This document shows positions 7,403 to 14,216 of a DNA stretch of 14,484 nucleotides, piece after piece. Location: positions 1 to 14,484 of the forward strand of contig CAZTFX010000057.1 of the NCBI GenBank assembly GCA_964613095.1, written 5' to 3'. A program made the position numbers and the translations under genes. This DNA comes from RGIG4576 sp964613095 (GTDB lineage Bacteria; Bacteroidota; Bacteroidia; Bacteroidales; Muribaculaceae). A model generated the notes under the pieces. That model was not told where the DNA came from. It saw only the letters and a list, made by a program, of their open reading frames with translations, and searched no databases. Each line of letters starts with the position of its first letter. The first letter of the stretch is position 1.

Positions 7403-8167
7403 ATGGATGTAAAACGACCATTAATATTTATCAGCAACGATGACAGCTACAAAGCTCCGGGAATAAATTTCCTTACGCAAATAGCACGTTCTTATGGTGA
7501 TGTGTTTGTAGTTGCGCCTGAAACTCCACAATCGGGGAAATCATCGGCAATCACAATGGATCAACCACTTCGTGCCAGATTAATTCTTCAAGAAGAAGGA
7601 CTTACCATATATGCAGTAAACGGTACACCGGTGGACTGCACCAAGTTGGCTCTAAATGAACTTGTTCCCCGACTACCCGACTATATTCTTTCCGGTATAA
7701 ATCATGGATATAACTCAGGTAATTGTGTGATATATTCCGGAACTATGGGCGTTGTTCTTGAAGGAAGTTTCTACGGTATTCCAAGCATAGGATTCTCATA
7801 TGGTTCTCATGACCAAAGTTTGAATCTGTCTCCATGCGAACCTATCGTTAGACAAAGTTTGGATTTACTTATGCACCATAAATTTGCCCCGGAAGTTTGT
7901 TTTAATGTAAATATTCCGCATTGTGAAAAAGTCTTAGGATTAAAACCGGCAATCAATGCACGTGGCAGATGGATGCATGAATATGAAAAACGTATTGACC
8001 CGCACGGTCGACCATACTATTGGACAACAGGCACTTATTCACCTGCTGAACCTGACAATGAAATGAATGATGTGTATCTGCTTGAAAAGGGCTACGCCAC
8101 TATAGCCCCCTGTATTGCCGACCAAACCCACTACCCGACAATAGAAAAACTTCAAAAGTTATTATAA
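7403..8167 (+). CDS. surE: 5'/3'-nucleotidase SurE
   Basis: SurE is a metal-dependent phosphatase acting on nucleoside 5'- and 3'-monophosphates and linked to stationary-phase survival. The 254-residue protein carries the metal-site residues: D13 and D14 in SNDDS, S44 in PQSGKSS, and N100 in SGINHGYNSG. The downstream YSGTMGVVLEG motif and NVNIP segment are also present. One departure is that the usual NDDG loop reads NDDS here; the ligands themselves are intact, so activity is expected. It is the last gene of the mtaB operon. The next gene on the other side converges from the minus strand, and I see no clear hairpin in the 52 bases between them. In many Bacteroidales surE is recalled next to lpxB, and here the two are separated. 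Confidence 0.95.
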   Translation: MDVKRPLIFISNDDSYKAPGINFLTQIARSYGDVFVVAPETPQSGKSSAITMDQPLRARLILQEEGLTIYAVNGTPVDCTKLALNELVPRLPDYILSGINHGYNSGNCVIYSGTMGVVLEGSFYGIPSIGFSYGSHDQSLNLSPCEPIVRQSLDLLMHHKFAPEVCFNVNIPHCEKVLGLKPAINARGRWMHEYEKRIDPHGRPYYWTTGTYSPAEPDNEMNDVYLLEKGYATIAPCIADQTHYPTIEKLQKLL

Positions 8168-8219
8168 TTAATAACGAACAAAAAGAAGGAGGCTGGGTCG
8201 CTATTGAAAAGGTAAAAAA

Positions 8220-8510
8220 TTATCTTAATTCTACAGATAGCCCCATTGCAGAAACCATACGATAGAAAGTTGAAATAGAGGGAATGGTTAGACCTCGTTC
8301 AATTCGAGAGATATAACTTTTGTCAGCCCCAATTTTTTCAGCCAACTCCGATTGAGTCATACCGGATTGTTTACGAGCATCAAGCAAAATCTGGGCATTG
8401 TATTCCTCCCATGCTTGACGTTCTGCCTCTTTTCGGCTTTCTGTACCATGAGTACCGAAAACTTGATTGAGTTCTTCACTCACATTATAAATTTTGTTCC
8501 TTGTATTCAT
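8220..8510 (-). CDS. HTH antitoxin of a HigBA-like module
   Basis: This is a 96-residue DNA-binding protein, the second gene of a toxin-first module. The C-terminal half is an XRE/Cro-type helix-turn-helix (about residues 49-90): MTQSELAEKIG, then ADKSYISRIERG as recognition helix and turn, then a conserved PSISTFYRM helix. The first 45 residues form a charged helical region that in HigA-like proteins binds the toxin. Its start lies inside the toxin reading frame (26-base overlap), as in intact modules. It should repress the shared promoter at 8827-8860. The antitoxin frame is undamaged, whereas the upstream toxin is frameshifted, so this may be a solitary antitoxin still acting as an autoregulator, or decay in progress. 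Full translation now depends on re-initiation after the premature toxin stop or on its own start site. Confidence 0.88.
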   Translation of the reverse strand: MNTRNKIYNVSEELNQVFGTHGTESRKEAERQAWEEYNAQILLDARKQSGMTQSELAEKIGADKSYISRIERGLTIPSISTFYRMVSAMGLSVELR

Positions 8511-8822
8511 AATACTCTTTTTTTAATCGCTTTGCTAATTCAATTTCTTTTCGTGGTGTTTTTTGAGTTTTCTTGCGAAACGCATTAAAAAGAATCACAA
8601 GTTTCTCACCATCATATATAAAGAATATCCTAAATTCATTGTTGCCATAGGTTACTCGAAATTCGTACACTCCATCTTCTATATATTAATAAAGTGTGTC
8701 GGTATCCTTTCAGTATCAGAAAAAAGCAACAATGCTCGCCGAATTTTCATTTGCTCCTTTTCGCTTAACTTAGCCATAAAGTTGCAATAATAATCCTTAT
8801 ATGCGATAATTTCTCTAACCAT
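8485..8822 (-). pseudogene. Frameshifted HigB/RelE-type toxin (Gp49-like)
   Basis: The original gene can be rebuilt by adding one base. The first part reads from the ATG at 8822 for 47 codons (MVREIIAYKDYY... to IPTHFINI) and hits TAG at 8679-8681. The second part, in the -1 frame, continues as IEDGVYEFRVTYGNNEFRIFFI through KKTQKTPRKEIE to the stop at 8485. Restoring one A in the minus-strand run ATTAATATATAG (to ATTAAATATATAG) gives a 112-residue protein with FIKYIEDG, matching the usual length and the phage-derived Gp49-like/HigB family of mRNA-cleaving toxins. No canonical slippery heptamer lies in the seven bases where a -1 shift would have to occur, so programmed frameshifting is unlikely. 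A sequencing or assembly error at this AT-rich spot cannot be excluded. The conserved C-terminal basic region is intact. Confidence 0.85.
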
Positions 8823-8826
8823 GTAA

Positions 8827-8860
8827 CAAAGTTAACCCATGTTGCACAATTATACAACAT
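8827..8860 (-). promoter_or_regulatory. Promoter and candidate operator of the toxin-antitoxin module
   Basis: A -7 TAACTTTG (complement of 8827-8834) lies 20 bases from a near -33 GTTG (complement of 8855-8858). The expected start falls on or next to the toxin ATG at 8822, which implies a leaderless message. An inverted repeat, ATGTTG (8839-8844) and CAACAT (8855-8860), covers the -33 element and part of the spacer, a position where the HTH antitoxin could block transcription. Confidence 0.6.
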
Positions 8861-8914
8861 TTCATAACACAAAAAGTTATTACAGTCACAAAAAATTGAC
8901 TCAAGAACAAATTT

Positions 8915-9673
8915 TTATTTCAATTTATCAAAAGTATATCCTTTTGAAACAAGGGTGGCTATTATTTCATCGAGACGGTTATAGAACTTATCAACTCTGC
9001 GGGGAGATGTTCCGGGATGAATCAACACAAACGTTCCATCAAGAGAGTGTTTCGACTCATATTTCATCAATATTTCCATTAATTCTTGTGAAGATTTATA
9101 ATTTGGCATATCTGGAGTGGTATAATCATCGGACGTGTATAAACCTGTGGTGAAATTTATCGGTACAAGTCCCCATTCTCTTATTGCTTTGACATTATTT
9201 GCACTATACCATTCATAAGGTGGTAAATAACAAGGTGCGTCGGTTTTCTTAATGCCAAACTTTGCTAATTCAACATAATTATCGATTAAATCCCGCTGCA
9301 AACTATCATCACTCACCAAATTTGTCCTATTTTCATCCCAATCGGCATAAAGAATGTGACAATCGGAATGTCCTCCCACATAATGACCGGCTGCTATAAC
9401 TCTTTTTATTGTTTCTTTATGTTCCGACATGCGCAAACAATTACCTGTCAAGAAAAAAGACCCCTTAATATCATGTTTATTCAATACTTTCAATATTGTA
9501 TCGGCACCATCAAACAAGGAATCGGCAGAGAATAAGAAATATATTGTTTTCCCTACTCCAACCCGCTTTACCACGGCACCATATGAATCTGTGACATCCT
9601 TCGGTTCTTTAATTGAACTTATACCACACGACAACCATAAAAGAACCGAAAATAACACAATTATATTTTTCAT
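8915..9673 (-). CDS. NodB-fold lipoprotein, polysaccharide deacetylase-like
   Basis: This 252-residue protein has a short lipoprotein signal with the lipidated Cys at residue 16 (LWLSC), so it is probably anchored in the periplasm or outer membrane. The rest is a NodB-type deacetylase domain. The metal histidines are present in HSDCH (H102, H106), and a late FVLIHPG supplies the C-terminal histidine (H219). Two positions are altered: motif 1, normally TFDDG, reads FSADS (A50, D51), so the first Asp, the usual catalytic base, is Ala; and motif 3, normally RxPY, reads LPPY (150-153). Metal binding looks possible, but classical deacetylation may be altered or lost. I believe a similar FSADS form occurs in other Bacteroidales proteins, which would make it a subfamily trait. 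It starts 14 bases after the transporter gene and is probably cotranscribed with it. Confidence 0.82.
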   Translation of the reverse strand: MKNIIVLFSVLLWLSCGISSIKEPKDVTDSYGAVVKRVGVGKTIYFLFSADSLFDGADTILKVLNKHDIKGSFFLTGNCLRMSEHKETIKRVIAAGHYVGGHSDCHILYADWDENRTNLVSDDSLQRDLIDNYVELAKFGIKKTDAPCYLPPYEWYSANNVKAIREWGLVPINFTTGLYTSDDYTTPDMPNYKSSQELMEILMKYESKHSLDGTFVLIHPGTSPRRVDKFYNRLDEIIATLVSKGYTFDKLK

Positions 9674-9687
9674 GGTATATTATTTAT

Positions 9688-11349
9688 CTATCCGCACATT
9701 GCAAGAAGCAATATTTGTACGATAATTACACGAGCAAACATGCTCATAGGGTAAACCGTTGTATAAGCTACCGAAGGTGAATCATTCTTTACACTATCAT
9801 TGGCATAATTCAACGCCATAGGATTTGCCATACTTCCACATAACATACCCGACACCGTAGCAAAATCCATCTTCATGAATTTACATGCAATAAAGCCCAT
9901 TATCAAGACAGGAATAACTGTAAACAAGAACCCTAAACCAATCCACATTGCACCTTCGGGACGTATTACCGTTTCAAAGAAATGCGCACCTGCGTCGATA
10001 CCCAAACATGCAAGGTATAATGACAAGCCTAAAGCTCTCATCATAAGGTTTGCACTGCGAGTTACATAAGTAACCATGTGGAAACGAGGTCCGAAAGTAC
10101 CAAATAAGATACCAACAATTATAGGTCCTCCGGCTAAGCCCAATTTTACAGGAGTACTCACTCCGGGAACCACAATAGGAATTGCCCCTAAGATAAGTCC
10201 CATCGTAAGTCCTATAAACACCGATAACAGATTGGGTTCTCCCAAACTTTTCACCGCATTACCCATCATTTCACGGACTTTACGCACAGCATCGGTTTCT
10301 CCTACAACTGTTATACGGTCACCTAATTGCAGTCGAAGTTGTGGTCGTGCCAATATTTGCATTCCACTACGGAAAATACGAGTTGTGTTCACGCCATAAT
10401 TGTTTCTCAACTGCAACGAACCTAACTTTCTACCATTTATTTCGGGACGAGTAACAAGGATACGTTGTGAAATAAGTTGGCTGTCTATAGAGTTCCAATC
10501 AATATCCCTTTTATTCCAATCGGTATTTTCCTGTTCACCAAATAAAACAGTCAATGCCGGTACATCTTTTTCGTTGGTTACAACAAGAATACGATCCCCA
10601 TTCAACAGCACTGTATCCGATGTAGGTATTGAAGCATCATGTCCTCTCCATAAACGAGATATAACAAATTCTCTATCTATTAAAGAACCTATCTCCTTGA
10701 TTCTCTTATCAAAAATTGCAGGATTTTGAATCTTGAAAGCTGCAATAAAAGTGCCATCCTGTTCTTCTTGCGGTAATAGGTTTTCATTGTTGCGGTATAA
10801 TAGTTTCCTCACCATAGCCAATGCCATTATCACACCTACAACACCAAGCGGATAAGCTACAGCACATCCCAAAGCCAATGAGCTGCCCGACATACCCAGT
10901 TGCTTCAACGTCTGTTGTGCCGCACCAAGAGCAGGCGTATTGGTAACAGCCCCACACATGACACCTACAAGATCGGGCAAACTAATACCTGTCACGACAC
11001 TTGCAACAACTGTACCTATAGTTCCCAAAAGTATCACCCCAAGTGCAAGCATATTGAGTGTAATTCCACCCTTACGGAAAGAACTGAAAAAACCCGGTCC
11101 TACTTGCAGACCTAAAGCATATACAAACAAAATCAATCCGAAATTCTCGGCATAACTCAACATTTCAGGGTCTATCGACAAGCCTAAGTGACCTGCCAGA
11201 ATCCCCACAAAGAACACAAACGTTACGCCTAATGATATACCTAAAATTCTCACCCTACCCAATGACAGACCAATAGCACAAATGATTGAAAGTACAATCA
11301 CAGCTTGAGCTGCACTATGCTCCATCAACACTGAGTTTAACCATTCCAT
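9688..11349 (-). CDS. AspT/YidE/YbjL-type membrane antiporter with two RCK_C domains
   Basis: This 553-residue inner-membrane protein is built as two homologous membrane halves around a cytoplasmic centre. Residues 1-182 and 373-553 each hold about five hydrophobic segments. The duplication shows in the matching motifs MCGAVTNTPALGAA (131-144) and LCGSMANPMALNYA (503-516). Between them, about 205-275 and 290-362, are two TrkA-C/RCK_C domains, each ending in a GDRI strand (GDRILVV, GDRITVV), which usually bind small ligands and gate transport. The family includes the aspartate:alanine exchanger AspT, but most members, such as YidE and YbjL, have no proven substrate, so aspartate exchange should not be assumed. 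It has its own promoter (11374-11406), a GGAAAAGG sequence before the start, and the NodB-like lipoprotein 14 bases downstream. Confidence 0.9.
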   Translation of the reverse strand: MEWLNSVLMEHSAAQAVIVLSIICAIGLSLGRVRILGISLGVTFVFFVGILAGHLGLSIDPEMLSYAENFGLILFVYALGLQVGPGFFSSFRKGGITLNMLALGVILLGTIGTVVASVVTGISLPDLVGVMCGAVTNTPALGAAQQTLKQLGMSGSSLALGCAVAYPLGVVGVIMALAMVRKLLYRNNENLLPQEEQDGTFIAAFKIQNPAIFDKRIKEIGSLIDREFVISRLWRGHDASIPTSDTVLLNGDRILVVTNEKDVPALTVLFGEQENTDWNKRDIDWNSIDSQLISQRILVTRPEINGRKLGSLQLRNNYGVNTTRIFRSGMQILARPQLRLQLGDRITVVGETDAVRKVREMMGNAVKSLGEPNLLSVFIGLTMGLILGAIPIVVPGVSTPVKLGLAGGPIIVGILFGTFGPRFHMVTYVTRSANLMMRALGLSLYLACLGIDAGAHFFETVIRPEGAMWIGLGFLFTVIPVLIMGFIACKFMKMDFATVSGMLCGSMANPMALNYANDSVKNDSPSVAYTTVYPMSMFARVIIVQILLLAMCG

Positions 11350-11373
11350 AAACCTTTTCCTTTTTTACCGCCA

Positions 11374-11405
11374 CAAAATTAGTGAAAATAAAGCAATTTT
11401 ATCAA
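11374..11405 (-). promoter_or_regulatory. Bacteroidota-type promoter of the transporter gene
   Basis: On the minus strand a -7 TAATTTTG (complement of 11374-11381) follows a partial -33 TTG (complement of 11403-11405) by 21 bases. Transcription would start near 11368, about 20 bases before the ATG at 11349. Confidence 0.6.
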
Positions 11406-11415
11406 TCTTTTAATA

Positions 11416-11462
11416 TAATATTAGCTCAATCGGACCAATTTGTCACGATTGAGCTAATATTA
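11416..11462 (-). terminator. Long hairpin downstream of fabI, probable terminator
   Basis: Two exact 17-base inverted arms, TAATATTAGCTCAATCG (11416-11432) and its complement (11446-11462), enclose a 13-base loop that can add three more pairs (GAC with GTC). It lies 62 bases past the fabI stop and just upstream of the transporter promoter. There is no strict T-run, but the AT-rich arm ends would serve on either strand. Confidence 0.65.
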
Positions 11463-11523
11463 AATTGTATAATCTCCAGGAATCAGTTTCTAGTTGAACA
11501 TTTTAAGACCTAGAAGAGAACGT

Positions 11524-12384
11524 TTATCCGTAGATGATTTTTCCGTTCTCGTCACGGTTTTCATCGATGAAACTCTTATTGTATTGAGTCATACCGCGAA
11601 GAGACATACCCATATTGGAGAAACCTCCGTCGTGGAACAATGTCTGCATTGTCACCTTACGGGTTAAATCACTGAACATCACCACGCAATAGTCGGCACA
11701 TTCATCGGCACTTGCATTTCCTAGAGGAGACATGCGGTCGCTGAAATCATACAAGCCATCAAATCCTTTTATACCGCCACCCGCAGTTGTAAATGTGGGA
11801 GATTGTGAAATAGTGTTGATACGCACGCCCTTTTCACGACCATAAATATAGCCAAAACTGCGTGCAATACTTTCAAGAAGTGATTTTGCGTCTGCCATAT
11901 CGTTATATCCGAAGAATGTACGATGTGAAGCTACATAAGTAAGTGCAAGAATTGAACCGTTTTCAGCAATAGCGTCCATCTTCTTTGCAACTTGAATCAT
12001 CTTGTGGAAACTTATCGCACTAATATCCAAAGTTTTGTCAAGAAGACTGTAATCCAGATCGTCATAAGGACGTTTTTTACGCATATTAGCACTCATAGCA
12101 CAACTATGAAGCACGAAATCTATTTGTCCGCCAAGAACCTTTTGAGCCTCAGTAAACAGTTTTTCCAAATCTTCAACACTCGTTGCATCTGCAGGAATAA
12201 CAGTAGAACCTGTTTTAGCTGCAAGCTCATCAATAGTACCCATACGACATGCAACCGGAGTATTGGTCAACACCAATTCTGCACCTTCTTCATGAACACG
12301 TTCTGCTACTTTCCATGCAATAGAAGCGTCGTTCAACGCCCCGAAAATAATACCTTTTTTGCCTTTTAATAAATTGTAAGCCAT
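11524..12384 (-). CDS. fabI: Enoyl-ACP reductase FabI
   Basis: FabI reduces the enoyl-ACP double bond with NADH in the last step of each fatty-acid elongation cycle. The 286-residue protein is a short-chain dehydrogenase-type Rossmann enzyme. GIIFGALNDASIAW (11-24) is the FabI-type cofactor loop. The catalytic pattern Y150, Y160 and K167 matches the YX6K arrangement, with Y160-NDMADA-K167 equivalent to E. coli Tyr156/Lys163. A C-terminal tail of about 25 residues (after MGMSLRG) is longer than in E. coli FabI (262 residues). The frame is open for 16 more codons upstream, but the ATG at 12384 begins the conserved MAYNLLKGKKG and is preceded by an AGAGAG sequence, so it was chosen. It is transcribed alone from a promoter at 12468-12475 with a leader of about 78 bases. 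Confidence 0.95.
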   Translation of the reverse strand: MAYNLLKGKKGIIFGALNDASIAWKVAERVHEEGAELVLTNTPVACRMGTIDELAAKTGSTVIPADATSVEDLEKLFTEAQKVLGGQIDFVLHSCAMSANMRKKRPYDDLDYSLLDKTLDISAISFHKMIQVAKKMDAIAENGSILALTYVASHRTFFGYNDMADAKSLLESIARSFGYIYGREKGVRINTISQSPTFTTAGGGIKGFDGLYDFSDRMSPLGNASADECADYCVVMFSDLTRKVTMQTLFHDGGFSNMGMSLRGMTQYNKSFIDENRDENGKIIYG

Positions 12385-12467
12385 AATATTCTCTCTTTTT
12401 TTAAAACAGGACTTCCCAATGAAACACATCAAGAGAAAGTCTTCAATATCTATTCATAAATCGGTTG

Positions 12468-12475
12468 CAAAGTTA
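12468..12475 (-). promoter_or_regulatory. -7 element of the fabI promoter
   Basis: The complement of 12468-12475 reads TAACTTTG. The start would be near 12462. A good -33 TTTG is not seen. The 286-base gap between fabI and the HAD gene holds this promoter and the divergent one at 12589-12620, and I see nothing else coding in it. Confidence 0.6.
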
Positions 12476-12588
12476 CAATAATCTATTCACTCAATCTTAG
12501 TTATTGTGCAAAAATACCTTAACAGGGCTAAATACCCTTCTAGTAATACTAATGACAACTACCCCAAAACAGCTACAACAAACACAAA

Positions 12589-12620
12589 TTTGGCAATCTC
12601 AACAAATATTTTTAAGTTTG
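12589..12620 (+). promoter_or_regulatory. Bacteroidota-type promoter of the HAD-xth genes
   Basis: A -33 TTTG (12589-12592) and a -7 TAAGTTTG (12613-12620) are separated by 20 bases, an exact consensus match. The start near 12625 leaves about 46 bases of leader and lies downstream of the upstream frame extension of the HAD gene, which argues for the ATG at 12671. Confidence 0.72.
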
Positions 12621-12670
12621 TATCATATATAATCTATTTTATTTATAGAAATATAAGCAATACGACTTTT

Positions 12671-13294
12671 ATGATAAGAAATATATTATTTGATATGGGT
12701 GGTGTAGTGTTTCACCAAGACACTGCCGAGGCATGCCAACGCTTTAAAAGCATTGGCTTAGATACCGATTATTATATGGGAGAATATGGGCAAAAAGATT
12801 TCTTTCTCGACCTAGAAACAGGTAAAATCAACACTAAAGAATTTTGCAATAAACTTGCACAAGTCATAGGAAAAGATTCTGTTTCTTATGAAGAAGCCGA
12901 ATACTGTTGGCTCGGATTCATTAAAGATGTCCCTCTTAATAATTTACACTATCTTCTTAAATTAAAAGAAAAATACCACACGGGATTATTAAGCAACACT
13001 AATCCATTTATAATGGGCTATACCCGCAGTGAACGTTTTTGTTCTGAAAAGAAACCTATCACTCATTATTTGGATTCGTTCTTCTGCAGCTATGAAATGC
13101 ACGTATGCAAACCGGACAAAGAAATTTACCTGAAAACTCTTGAAACAGGTAACCTGAAAGCAGAAGAAACTATATTTGTAGATGATAGTTTACAAAATAT
13201 TGAAGCAGCCCGTGCCATCGGAATACACGGTTTACATGTCAAGTCCAATGAAGATTGGTTCACCTCACTTTCCCAATTACTCAATCAATTATAA
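12671..13294 (+). CDS. HAD-superfamily sugar-phosphatase (YihX-like)
   Basis: This is a 207-residue cytoplasmic phosphatase of the haloacid dehalogenase superfamily, closest in pattern to the YihX/HAD-IA variant 3 group, some of which act on glucose-1-phosphate. Motif I is FDMGGV with nucleophile D8; the second Asp of the usual DXD is Gly (G10), a substitution common in this subgroup. Motif II is LLSNTN, motif III the lysine in CKPDKEIY, and motif IV FVDDS. A small helical cap domain lies between motifs I and II. The frame is open upstream to 12506, but that segment is AT-rich, unlike the family, and lies upstream of the predicted promoter, so the ATG at 12671 was chosen. The xth gene starts 30 bases later and is probably cotranscribed. 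The substrate is not determined. Confidence 0.88.
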   Translation: MIRNILFDMGGVVFHQDTAEACQRFKSIGLDTDYYMGEYGQKDFFLDLETGKINTKEFCNKLAQVIGKDSVSYEEAEYCWLGFIKDVPLNNLHYLLKLKEKYHTGLLSNTNPFIMGYTRSERFCSEKKPITHYLDSFFCSYEMHVCKPDKEIYLKTLETGNLKAEETIFVDDSLQNIEAARAIGIHGLHVKSNEDWFTSLSQLLNQL

Positions 13295-13324
13295 TAAACA
13301 TGCTTTTATTTAAATAAAATCATT

Positions 13325-14077
13325 ATGAAATTTATTTCATGGAACGTTAACGGACTTCGTGCCATCGTAGGTAAAGGATTCAACGAAGCATTCAACCAAC
13401 TTAACGCAGACTTTTTCTGTCTGCAAGAAACAAAAATGCAAGAAGGACAACTGGATCTAAACTTTGACGGATACACATCTTATTGGAACTATGCCGAAAA
13501 AAAAGGCTATTCGGGTACAGCTATTTTTACACGACACACTCCGATAAATGTTACATACGGCATTGGGATTGACGAACACGACCACGAAGGACGTGTAATC
13601 ACTCTTGAAATGGAAGATTTCTTCCTTGTGACAGCCTACGTACCGAATTCTCAGGACGGACTAAAACGTCTCGACTACCGAATGACTTGGGAAAACGATT
13701 TCAAAAACTATTTGCTTGAACTGGACAAGAAAAAACCGGTTATTCTATGTGGAGACCTGAATGTTGCACACAAAGAGATAGACTTGAAAAATCCAAAAAC
13801 AAATCGCATGAATGCCGGTTTCACCGATCAAGAACGTGAAAAATTCACTACACTGCTCGAATCCGGTTTTACCGACAGTTTTCGCTATTTTTTTCCGAAT
13901 CTTGAAGGAGCCTACTCATGGTGGAGCTATCGATTTCAAGCGCGAGCAAAAAATGCCGGGTGGCGTATAGACTATTTTGTTGTATCCAATCGACTTGCGG
14001 AACGCATGGAAAGTGCAACGATACATTCCGAAATATTCGGCAGTGACCACTGCCCTGTGGAATTAATCCTTAAATAG
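13325..14077 (+). CDS. xth: Exodeoxyribonuclease III (AP endonuclease)
   Basis: This 250-residue enzyme of the exonuclease III/APE1 family cuts DNA at abasic sites and trims 3' blocked ends in base-excision repair. The catalytic set is visible: N7 in SWNVNGLR, metal ligand E35 in LQETK, Y105 in AYVPNS, D144 and N146 in GDLNVAH, the WRIDYF segment (213-218) and the final GSDHCP with D241/H242. Spacing and length match the family, and the protein should be active. It follows the HAD gene by 30 bases with no clear promoter of its own. A perfect hairpin begins at its stop codon. The full motif set argues against an unrelated endonuclease/exonuclease/phosphatase-family hydrolase. Confidence 0.95.
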   Translation: MKFISWNVNGLRAIVGKGFNEAFNQLNADFFCLQETKMQEGQLDLNFDGYTSYWNYAEKKGYSGTAIFTRHTPINVTYGIGIDEHDHEGRVITLEMEDFFLVTAYVPNSQDGLKRLDYRMTWENDFKNYLLELDKKKPVILCGDLNVAHKEIDLKNPKTNRMNAGFTDQEREKFTTLLESGFTDSFRYFFPNLEGAYSWWSYRFQARAKNAGWRIDYFVVSNRLAERMESATIHSEIFGSDHCPVELILK

Positions 14078-14100
14078 ACTTTTTATCGTCAAAAAGTCTA
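14075..14100 (+). terminator. Hairpin at the xth stop, probable terminator
   Basis: TAGACTTTTT (14075-14084) and AAAAAGTCTA (14091-14100) are perfect 10-base arms with a 6-base loop; the left arm starts on the xth TAG stop. The stem contains its own A and T tracts and is not followed by a T-run, so termination efficiency is uncertain. Confidence 0.5.
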
Positions 14101-14143
14101 TAAAGACTTGGGGATTTATACCTACTTTCTCAGTTTTTTTGCG

Positions 14144-14151
14144 TAAGTTTG
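14144..14151 (+). promoter_or_regulatory. -7 element of the nagB promoter
   Basis: TAAGTTTG fits TAnnTTTG and is followed by CATAAG. Transcription would start near 14156, giving a leader of about 60 bases before the nagB ATG at 14217. No good -33 TTTG is found at the expected distance. Confidence 0.55.
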
Positions 14152-14216
14152 CATAAGTATTGAAAATGTAACATATTGAGAGATTCAAACTCATTAAAAC
14201 TATAAAATTAACAACT

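Noticed and set aside
8168..8219. Possible terminator or gene remnant between surE and the antitoxin
   Set aside because: No stable inverted repeat is visible, and the GGAGGCTGGGTCGC stretch is too short to identify.
8660..8700. Programmed -1 frameshifting in the toxin gene
   Set aside because: The window allowed between the -1 frame TAA and the zero-frame TAG holds no slippery heptamer, and no stimulatory hairpin was found just downstream.
10076..10729. Two long plus-strand open frames (107 and 109 codons) opposite the transporter gene
   Set aside because: They are antisense shadows of a well-supported membrane protein gene, with Pro/Thr/Ser-rich translations and no promoter or family match.
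12385..12432. N-terminal extension of FabI by 16 residues
   Set aside because: FabI proteins begin at the conserved MAYNLLKGKKG; the extra residues have no family match and the inner ATG has the better leader.
12506..12670. N-terminal extension of the HAD phosphatase with a hydrophobic stretch
   Set aside because: It crosses a consensus promoter, is AT-rich and Asn/Thr/Ile-heavy, and HAD motif I normally sits at the very start of the protein.
13304..13319. 16-bp AT-only palindrome TTTTATTTAAATAAAA between the HAD gene and xth
   Set aside because: It contains only A and T in an AT-rich gap, so symmetry by chance is likely, and it lacks a T-run or neighbouring promoter element.
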